Assembly (NCBI GenBank): GCA_030740335.1
Contig: JASLXL010000238.1
Span: 1 to 5,068, forward strand
DNA from: SAR202 cluster bacterium
Lineage (GTDB): Bacteria > Chloroflexota > Dehalococcoidia > SAR202 > CAJWER01
Length of the DNA: 5,068 nucleotides
Reading direction: 5' to 3'
Position numbers and translations under genes: made by a program. The notes beneath the pieces are model-generated. The model searched no databases, had not been told where the DNA came from, and saw only the letters and a program-made list of their open reading frames with translations. Positions within the stretch are counted from its first letter, which is position 1; each line of letters starts with the position of its first letter. Positions 1-4,009 of the stretch are shown here, piece by piece.

Positions 1-21
1 GAAAAAGAGCAGAAATAAAGA

Positions 22-48
22 GGGACCTGGGAGACGATTCCCAGGCCC
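22..48 (-). terminator. Probable intrinsic terminator beyond the selW-like gene
   Basis: A perfect 7-bp stem (CCTGGGA at 26-32 with TCCCAGG at 39-45) closes a 6-base loop. It is extended by GGG/CCC (22-24 with 46-48) around one bulged A. Read on the minus strand, the hairpin is followed by a T-rich stretch (complement of 1-21) with a run of five Ts near its end. It lies about 65 bases past the TAA of the minus-strand SelW-like gene, so it is a reasonable rho-independent terminator for that transcript. The T-tract is interrupted, so termination efficiency is uncertain. Confidence 0.5.
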
Positions 49-72
49 CTTAACGTATTCCCTTCATCCAGC

Positions 73-99
73 CTCCTCTCCCGTCAAACGGGAGAGGAG
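73..99. repeat. 12-bp palindromic hairpin, REP-like intergenic element
   Basis: CTCCTCTCCCGT (73-84) and ACGGGAGAGGAG (88-99) form a perfect 12-bp stem with a 3-base loop (CAA). It sits 16 bases past the selW-like stop and is followed on the plus strand by GTGAAGTGAGGA. The CTCTCCCGT/ACGGGAGAG core resembles short dispersed palindromes found between genes in several bacterial genomes, including Chloroflexota (from memory). No U-tract follows on either strand, so it may be a transcript-end stabiliser or repeat copy rather than a classical terminator. Only one copy is in this window, so its repeat status is inferred. Confidence 0.55.
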
Positions 100-114
100 T
101 GAAGTGAGGAAATC

Positions 115-393
115 TTAGTCTGCGTCTGCACCCACGGACAACTTTTCGCGTATCGCGGCCCTCATGGCCTTGACCCGTGTAAGCTCGGGGTGTCCGCCCT
201 CGTCAGCCTTGTCGAAGATCTTGTCACCTCCTGCGAATACCTGCAATACGCCGGCCTCACCTGGGGTGATTGTTAGTGCAATACTGTTGCCAGCTTCAGC
301 GAAGAACTCGGTGGCCATCCAGGCCGCCTCTCCGTGATAACTTCAAGGTACGCAGTAGATAATCTCAACACTGAGCTTGTCTTCCAGAGACAC
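115..393 (-). CDS. selW: SelW/Rdx-family selenoprotein with in-frame TGA read as selenocysteine
   Basis: This is a small thioredoxin-fold redox protein of the SelW/Rdx family, probably cytosolic. The start is GTG at 393-391, with AGGAGG six bases upstream and a consensus-like promoter before it. Reading on gives VEIIYCVPU, with TGA at 345-343 as residue 17, then SYHGEAAWMATEFF, a GVLQVFAGGDKIFDK strand pair, GGHPE and an IREKLS end; the stop is TAA and the length 92 residues. The family is about 80-95 residues long, carries CxxC or CxxU near residues 10-17 and ends with GxFEV...IFSK...G..PE...IR. TGA falls exactly at the second redox position (C14-V-P-U17), and homology continues on both sides of it without a frame change. 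A start at Met26 would remove the first strand and the whole active site. A stem-loop just after TGA fits a bacterial SECIS element. An in-frame ATG at 414 is possible, but the AGGAGG would then lie inside the gene. sel genes are not in this window, so selenocysteine insertion is inferred. Confidence 0.88.
310..345 (-). promoter_or_regulatory. Candidate bacterial SECIS element at the selW UGA
   Basis: On the minus strand the UGA (345-343) is followed 21 bases later by an apical loop UGGAU (321-317), closed by a 4-bp GGCC/GGCC stem (325-322 with 316-313). A C/A mismatch and two more G-C pairs (328-327 with 311-310) lie below. Published descriptions of bacterial SECIS elements ask for a short stem with a small loop, a G in the first two loop positions, and about 16-37 bases between UGA and loop. 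All three hold here. The stem is short, so the fit is permissive; its support comes mostly from its position in a SelW gene. It would bind the SelB elongation factor. Confidence 0.6.
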
Positions 394-399
394 GTCACA

Positions 400-405
400 C
401 CTCCT
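400..405 (-). promoter_or_regulatory. Ribosome binding site that fixes the selW GTG start
   Basis: AGGAGG on the minus strand lies six bases before the GTG at 393-391. It is a full anti-Shine-Dalgarno match at ideal spacing. No comparable site precedes the internal ATG at 318, which lies in the middle of the SelW fold. This supports a start upstream of the in-frame TGA and therefore recoding. Confidence 0.8.
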
Positions 406-438
406 AATTTTCATCCTCGAGCCCGTCCGAACGTGCAA

Positions 439-467
439 AATCTATCATAGGCGCTGTGGCCTGTCAA
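439..467 (-). promoter_or_regulatory. Sigma70-type promoter of the selW-like gene
   Basis: The minus strand has a perfect -35 TTGACA (467-462), 17 bases, then TAGATT (444-439), a 4 of 6 match to the -10 consensus. Transcription would begin near 432, leaving a leader of about 40 bases with the AGGAGG and GTG start. An overlapping TATGAT is only 12 bases from the -35 box, too close to be its -10. The promoter points away from the amidohydrolase, so the two transcription units are divergent. Confidence 0.6.
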
Positions 468-485
468 AGTGCGGCAGCGGCTGCG

Positions 486-532
486 TTGACGCCTGCACAG
501 GGTGTTGATAGACTCCACCCACCTCGCATAAT
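486..532 (+). promoter_or_regulatory. Candidate promoters for the amidohydrolase unit
   Basis: Two partial sigma70-like pairs lie upstream of the plus-strand unit. TTGACG (486-491) with a 17-base spacer to TAGACT (509-514) is one. TTGATA (505-510) with a 16-base spacer to CATAAT (527-532) is the other. Both fit expression of the gene starting at 563, with leaders of roughly 25-45 bases. Neither is strong enough to choose. An 11-base palindrome, GCAGC-G-GCTGC (474-484), lies between these and the divergent selW -35 box and could be an operator, but nothing confirms that. Confidence 0.35.
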
Positions 533-551
533 TTGTGCCAATCCAAGTCCC

Positions 552-557
552 TGGAGG
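552..557 (+). promoter_or_regulatory. Ribosome binding site deciding the amidohydrolase start
   Basis: TGGAGG lies five bases before ATG 563-565. The reading frame is open back to a TTG at 533, but that codon has no such site. The family start (M-I-x-D-G-H) coincides with the ATG, so 563 is chosen. Confidence 0.75.
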
Positions 558-562
558 CCGCG

Positions 563-1681
563 ATGATTTTCGACGGCCACGCGTACTGCCTTCCCGATCT
601 CTCGGGTGCCGGCGGCTTCGAAGATCAGGCCGATTTCCGGCGACATCTTCAACTTGCGACCGCTGGCATGGGTCACAGCCTGCCTCCCTGGCGAGCGAGC
701 GATCGAGCATGTGCCGACACGAGCGGTCTTGCCGACCTGTCCAAGGGCTGGGGCTTCGCCGCGCTGAAAGACGCCGAATTCCGGCCCGGTACCCATGGGC
801 GATTCGAGTGGACGGTCAAAGGCGATGACTATGTAAAACAGCTACTGCCGCCGGGTATCGCGGCCATGTCCTATTCTGCCGAAAATCTGGTGGCAGACAT
901 GGACTACGCCGGGATAGACCGGGCACTGCTGCAACGCACCCCGTATCTTGGAATCGGCAACGACTTCGTCGCAGAGTGCGCCCGCATGTTCCCGGACCGC
1001 ATACAAGCGCTTGCCCACGTCGAGGAGTGGCTAATCGTCGCTGATATGCGGACATCCATCGACAAGGTGGATGGTGCGTTCGGCGAATTGGGGCTCTCAG
1101 GCCTGCAGTTCTTGCCCATGTTTCTGGACCTGAAAGGCGATGGCGGAGACTGGGCCGGTCCGGCGTTCAAGCCGTTCTGGGACGCGGTGGCGAAACATGA
1201 TGTGCCGGTATTCTTCACCCTGGGTCCGAGGAGTGGGAGCGGCGTGGACGGCTACGTCGCCGAACTGCAAGCACTGCAGCAATGGTGCGAGCGATACCCC
1301 GACATCAGCGTGGTTTTGACCCACGGATTCAGCTGGCGGGACTTCCGACACGGCGACTCGATGTCGCTGCCCGAAGCGCTACTGGACGCCGCGCCCATTG
1401 ACAGGCCCAACGTCTACTTGCAACTGGTGCTATCGGTCACGCTGGGCGCACGCTGGGCGTATCCGATGCCGCAGTTCCATAACACGCTGGGGTTGCTCGT
1501 GGACCGATTCGGCGTCGAGACCTTCATGTGGGGCTCGGACCAGCCCTTCGAGACACTCCATTACACCTATCGCCAGTGTCTGGACCAGATTCGCGGGTAC
1601 GTGGACATCCTTGGCAACGACGGCGTGGACGCGATTATCGGAGGAAACATGGCGCGACTAATGAGCGAGGTAAATAAATGA
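563..1681 (+). CDS. Amidohydrolase-2 family (ACMSD-like TIM-barrel) protein
   Basis: The 372-residue protein has the marks of the amidohydrolase-2 metal-dependent hydrolases/decarboxylases: strand 1 MIFDGHAYC (D4, H6), DMDYAGIDRALLQ (112-124), HVEEW (152-156), strand VPVFFTLG (214-221), THGFSW (253-258, H254), MWGSDQPF (322-329, D326) and a final GGNMARLM (360-367). H254 and D326 sit where the family's later metal ligand and catalytic Asp lie. The usual H-x-H of strand 1 is H-x-Y here (Y8), and the strand-5 position often filled by His reads FFTLG, so metal binding may be atypical or reduced. Insert 20-95, with PPWRASD and GRFEWTVKGDDYVKQLLPP, resembles uncharacterised Chloroflexota amidohydrolases as I remember them. 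It has no signal peptide and is presumably cytosolic. It overlaps the next gene by four bases (ATGA), so the two are co-transcribed and probably coupled. The substrate is unknown. The family call is firm, the activity is not. Confidence 0.85.
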   Translation: MIFDGHAYCLPDLSGAGGFEDQADFRRHLQLATAGMGHSLPPWRASDRACADTSGLADLSKGWGFAALKDAEFRPGTHGRFEWTVKGDDYVKQLLPPGIAAMSYSAENLVADMDYAGIDRALLQRTPYLGIGNDFVAECARMFPDRIQALAHVEEWLIVADMRTSIDKVDGAFGELGLSGLQFLPMFLDLKGDGGDWAGPAFKPFWDAVAKHDVPVFFTLGPRSGSGVDGYVAELQALQQWCERYPDISVVLTHGFSWRDFRHGDSMSLPEALLDAAPIDRPNVYLQLVLSVTLGARWAYPMPQFHNTLGLLVDRFGVETFMWGSDQPFETLHYTYRQCLDQIRGYVDILGNDGVDAIIGGNMARLMSEVNK

Positions 1682-2394
1682 AACTGCTGTTGATCGGCTG
1701 CGAATACGCGGGAACCACCACCCTGGCGAAAGGCATACTCCGCTGGGGTGAGGATGAGATGGGGGCTTACTTCGGGCTGATTCACGACCACTGGAAGGTG
1801 CCCCATGTCACAGGCCACTGGCCCATAGACACCGACGCATTCCCGACGGCCGAGGAGCGACGGGACCTGGTGGACCTCAGCCCGAAATTCAAGGAACAAA
1901 TGCAACGCCACAGCCTCTACTACCACATCCAGCCGGGGGCTTTCGACAAAGGCAAGGAGGAGCAGCAAGGTTTCTACCCCGACTACCTGGCGATAGGCAT
2001 GCACATCGAGGACGCGGTATACGGGCCGCTCTACTTCGGCTACGGCGGCGAGGGCCAGCCCGCGCCCCGCGACATAGTGAAGCAGACCGTAGAGCGTGCA
2101 CTACTCAAATTCGCCCCAGAATTTGTCCTGGTCCACGTAAAGGCGGACCCAACAGTCATCCGTCAGCGAATGGCCGACGCACCCCATGACAACTCGGTGG
2201 TGCAGGACAAGGACGTGGAACTGGTCCTGAGGCGGTTTGAGCAGGAGTACAAGTCGTCGACAATCAGGCACAAGTTTGAGCTAGACACGTCAGATGCAGC
2301 GGTCGAAGGCACCCTGGCGGAGTTAATTGCGAAACTGGAGCCGTATCTAACTGAAGATGACCGCGAACGAAGACGGGAGAGCCAAGACGTGTGA
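1678..2394 (+). CDS. P-loop kinase-like protein with atypical Walker A, coupled to amidohydrolase
   Basis: The 238-residue protein opens with a hydrophobic strand and a P-loop, LLLIGCEYAGTTTLAKG (3-19). The spacing is that of GxxxxGK[ST], but the invariant lysine is Thr13; Gly7, Gly12 and Thr14 are kept. Later elements resemble small nucleotide/metabolite kinases: IHDHWK (35-40) in a likely substrate region, HIEDAVYGPLYFGYGG (109-124), a strand VLVHVKADP (150-158), an arginine-bearing IRQRM (161-165) like a lid, and LDTS (202-205) near the end of the fold, followed by a charged tail. I do not recognise a named family; similar uncharacterised proteins may occur in Chloroflexota next to amidohydrolases (memory only). 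The start overlaps the previous stop as ATGA, with GAGG a few bases upstream, indicating translational coupling and a shared role. It could be an enzyme using another lysine (Lys18, Lys40), a nucleotide-binding regulator, or an inactive kinase fold. No membrane segment is seen. Confidence 0.75.
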   Translation: MKLLLIGCEYAGTTTLAKGILRWGEDEMGAYFGLIHDHWKVPHVTGHWPIDTDAFPTAEERRDLVDLSPKFKEQMQRHSLYYHIQPGAFDKGKEEQQGFYPDYLAIGMHIEDAVYGPLYFGYGGEGQPAPRDIVKQTVERALLKFAPEFVLVHVKADPTVIRQRMADAPHDNSVVQDKDVELVLRRFEQEYKSSTIRHKFELDTSDAAVEGTLAELIAKLEPYLTEDDRERRRESQDV

Positions 2395-2421
2395 GACGTC
2401 CTGGTCAATCGCTGACTTGAG

Positions 2422-2461
2422 AGGGCCCTACCCGAGCAAGTATCTGCTCATCAAACGCCCT
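2422..2461. other. Weak nested hairpin in convergent gap
   Basis: AGGGC (2422-2426) pairs with GCCCT (2457-2461). Inside it, GAGCA (2434-2438) pairs with TGCTC (2445-2449), with a symmetric 7-by-7 internal loop between. It starts 28 bases past the P-loop gene stop. No U-tract follows, so a terminator role for the plus-strand unit is only a possibility. Confidence 0.25.
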
Positions 2462-2504
2462 AGAGGAGTCCTTGAGTACTTGGCACAGGCCGGATATGTT
2501 GCCG

Positions 2505-2522
2505 ATTCAGTACATTCTGAAT
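2505..2522. other. Small hairpin near the end of the dehydrogenase gene
   Basis: ATTCAG (2505-2510) and CTGAAT (2517-2522) form a perfect 6-bp stem with a 6-base loop, 35 bases past the stop of the minus-strand dehydrogenase. It lacks a U-tract and has few G-C pairs, so it is at best a weak transcript-end structure. The rest of the gap 2395-2557 shows no gene. Confidence 0.25.
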
Positions 2523-2557
2523 GAGACATCAGATTCCTGGCTGAACGCCACGCTCCT

Positions 2558-3580
2558 CTACGGCACGTTCTTCGCGGCTGGGCGGGGTGGGAGCTTCTCG
2601 CGGACTCCCGGGTTGGCGAGGGACATTGGCCAGGTGCCGCTCAGTAGCCTCGCCGTCTCGTCGCCTATCTGGGCCAGCCCGCCGGTGACGGACGAGTCTG
2701 ACGTGCCCGCAGAGTGGGGCGTTACGATGACGTTGTCCATATTCAACAATGGGTTGTCGGGCGGCGTTGGCTCAACCTCGAACACGTCTAGCCCCGCACC
2801 GGCAATCTGGCCGGCTTGGAGGGCCGCAATCAGTGAGGCCTCGTCGACGACCGGTCCGCGGCAGGTGTTGATGAAGTAGGCAGTGGACTTCATCGCATTG
2901 AAGAAGTCGGCGTCGATCATCTTCCGCGTCTCGTTGTTGAGCGGCACGAGAATCGATACGAAGTCTGACCGCTCCGCCAGTTCTTGTAAACTGCCTACCA
3001 TCTCCACCCTATAATCTTTCGCGATCCACGGAATCGCGTAGGGGTCGTAGGAGATGACGTCCAGGCCGAACACGGTGGCCCTTCGAGCGGTTGCACGAGA
3101 AATGTTGCCGAGGCCGACGATGCCGAGGGTCTGGCCATCGATGTTTGGCATGTGTCCCAGGTTCGCCAGCGTGCCTTTGTCCCAGCCACCGGTCCTGACG
3201 GCATCGTGCATTCGGGTCAGCTGCTTGGCGCAGGCCAGCAGCATCATGATCGTGTGGTTGGCCACCTGCTCTGTGACGAACCCCGCGGTATTGACCACCA
3301 TCACGCCCTTTTCGGTCGCGGCGTTGTGGTCGATCTGGTTGAAGCCATGGCCCACGCTGACGATCGCCTTCGCGGTGTCTATCTCCTCGATCACCTCACG
3401 GGGCATGGCCATGCCCCCATCGGCGATGATGACGTCTGCCCCCTTGATGGCCTCGATGACCTCTCCCTGGCTTTCGCAGACGTGGACATCCAGCTGATAG
3501 TTCCGCCCGGCCAGTCGGGACTCCACGATGCTCGTATCGGGCTCAGACCTGGTAATGTAGGAGATTTTCTGCTGCGTCAT
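2558..3580 (-). CDS. D-2-hydroxyacid dehydrogenase (phosphoglycerate dehydrogenase type)
   Basis: A complete 340-residue NAD-dependent oxidoreductase of the D-isomer-specific 2-hydroxyacid dehydrogenase family. It has an N-terminal catalytic half with VSVGHGFNQID (74-84), then NTAGFVTEQVANHTI (97-111), the Rossmann segment GIVGLGNIS (153-161) with acceptor Asp179 in SYDPY, catalytic Arg241 in INTCRGPVVDEASL, Glu270 in DVFEVEP and His289 in TPHSAG. All three catalytic residues are present. The third Gly of the GxGxxG loop is Ser161, a mild variation. There is no ACT domain, so this is a short form; the substrate could be 3-phosphoglycerate (serine synthesis) or another 2-keto/2-hydroxy acid. 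The start at 3580 is set by AGGAGG six bases upstream and by the first beta strand (KISYITRSEPD); an in-frame ATG at 3631 would add 17 residues with no family likeness. It is convergent with the P-loop gene and divergent from the small secreted gene, so probably transcribed alone. Confidence 0.9.
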   Translation of the reverse strand: MTQQKISYITRSEPDTSIVESRLAGRNYQLDVHVCESQGEVIEAIKGADVIIADGGMAMPREVIEEIDTAKAIVSVGHGFNQIDHNAATEKGVMVVNTAGFVTEQVANHTIMMLLACAKQLTRMHDAVRTGGWDKGTLANLGHMPNIDGQTLGIVGLGNISRATARRATVFGLDVISYDPYAIPWIAKDYRVEMVGSLQELAERSDFVSILVPLNNETRKMIDADFFNAMKSTAYFINTCRGPVVDEASLIAALQAGQIAGAGLDVFEVEPTPPDNPLLNMDNVIVTPHSAGTSDSSVTGGLAQIGDETARLLSGTWPMSLANPGVREKLPPRPAAKNVP

Positions 3581-3586
3581 CTCTTT

Positions 3587-3592
3587 CCTCCT
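3587..3592 (-). promoter_or_regulatory. Ribosome binding site of the hydroxyacid dehydrogenase
   Basis: AGGAGG on the minus strand lies six bases before the ATG at 3580. This decides between that start and the longer frame beginning at 3631. Confidence 0.8.
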
Positions 3593-3610
3593 GGGATTGG
3601 ACCGGTGTTT

Positions 3611-3642
3611 CTGCTCAGGGCATTGTGTCACAGGTGAGGCAG
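3611..3642 (-). promoter_or_regulatory. Imperfect inverted repeat in the dehydrogenase leader
   Basis: CTGCTCA (3611-3617) pairs with TGAGGCAG (3635-3642) with one bulged G. Inside the 17-base loop is a palindrome TGTG-T-CACA (3624-3632). It lies about 30-60 bases before the dehydrogenase start and could be a leader hairpin or a regulator binding site. No clear minus-strand promoter was found nearby: TTGACG at 3697-3692 has no convincing -10. The functional reading is speculative. Confidence 0.25.
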
Positions 3643-3685
3643 CATTGGAATTCGCGTAAATGTCTGCTAGTTGTTCGTGAGGGCC

Positions 3686-3706
3686 CCACCGTCAATTCGT
3701 CGGTGG
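3686..3706 (+). promoter_or_regulatory. Hairpin touching the Shine-Dalgarno site of the small secreted gene
   Basis: CCACCG (3686-3691) and CGGTGG (3701-3706) form a perfect 6-bp stem with a 9-base loop. The last two stem bases are the first Gs of the GGAGG (3705-3709) that lies six bases before ATG 3716. Folding would partly hide the ribosome site, so it could damp translation. It may also be chance. Confidence 0.3.
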
Positions 3707-3715
3707 AGGTTGCTT

Positions 3716-3920
3716 ATGCGACGGCTAGTGATTGGCTTGCTGCTTGGGATCTTGGTGAGTATGGGAACAGCTGCGTTAGCCTACGAAGACCACAAGGGGT
3801 TCTCATGACAAGGTGGAACTGAACCACAACGGGCACACCATAACGGTCTCGGCACATGCAGCCAACAAGTACCTCGCCAAAGGCGACACCTCGGTTATTT
3901 GTGGAAACTGGGGCTTCTAG
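3716..3920 (+). pseudogene. Small secreted HTITVS-motif protein, split by a frameshift
   Basis: GGAGG (3705-3709) six bases upstream sets ATG 3716. The first frame reads MRR, a hydrophobic run LVIGLLLGILVSMGTA, ALA (likely signal peptidase site after Ala22), then YEDHKGFS and stops at TGA 3806. The next frame continues without a break as HDKVELNHNGHTITVSAHAA, NKYLAKGDTSVICGNWGF and TAG 3918. The second part matches, from memory, the end of small exported bacterial proteins with a CHxGHTITVS...A...HLA.GD pattern, though the Cys before His is Asn-adjacent here and one Cys remains near the end. Removing one base, most simply from GGGG (3796-3799), gives a 67-residue exported protein with about 45 mature residues. 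The cause may be a sequencing error in the G run, a true mutation, or +1 recoding at TCA-TGA. Function unknown. It is divergent from the dehydrogenase and convergent with gltD. Confidence 0.6.
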
Positions 3921-3994
3921 CTGGTAGTCGCAGGGCGTCGGGAGCGGCCCAGAAGGTGGCGGGCGTGTAGGAGTGCTTTGTTCGGTCGGGTCTG

Positions 3995-4008
3995 CCTCGA
4001 AACCGAGG
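3995..4008. other. Small hairpin just past the gltD stop
   Basis: CCTCG (3995-3999) and CGAGG (4004-4008) form a 5-bp stem with a 4-base loop, directly beyond the gltD TAA (4012-4010). There is no U-tract, so it is only a weak terminator candidate between two convergent genes. The stretch 3921-3994 shows nothing else. Confidence 0.25.
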
Positions 4009-4009
4009 A

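Noticed and set aside
115..318. A 67-residue protein starting at the ATG at 318
   Set aside because: It begins in the middle of the SelW fold, without a ribosome site, and lacks the redox motif. The GTG at 393 with AGGAGG explains the gene if TGA is recoded.
533..562. TTG start at 533 for the amidohydrolase
   Set aside because: It has no ribosome site; TGGAGG precedes ATG 563, where the family sequence begins.
411..796. Minus-strand open frames across the amidohydrolase start
   Set aside because: Arginine/proline-rich or low-likelihood translations, antisense to a recognised gene, with no family features.
2472..2879. Plus-strand open frame of 135 codons starting in the convergent gap
   Set aside because: Most of it is antisense to the conserved C-terminal half of the dehydrogenase, and its own translation shows no recognisable motif.
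3054..3637. Long plus-strand frames opposite the dehydrogenase
   Set aside because: They are complementary-strand shadows of a high-GC gene whose catalytic residues are all present on the minus strand.
3625..3822. 65-codon plus-strand frame overlapping the small exported gene
   Set aside because: It lacks a ribosome site and uses a different frame from both the signal peptide and the HTITVS segment.
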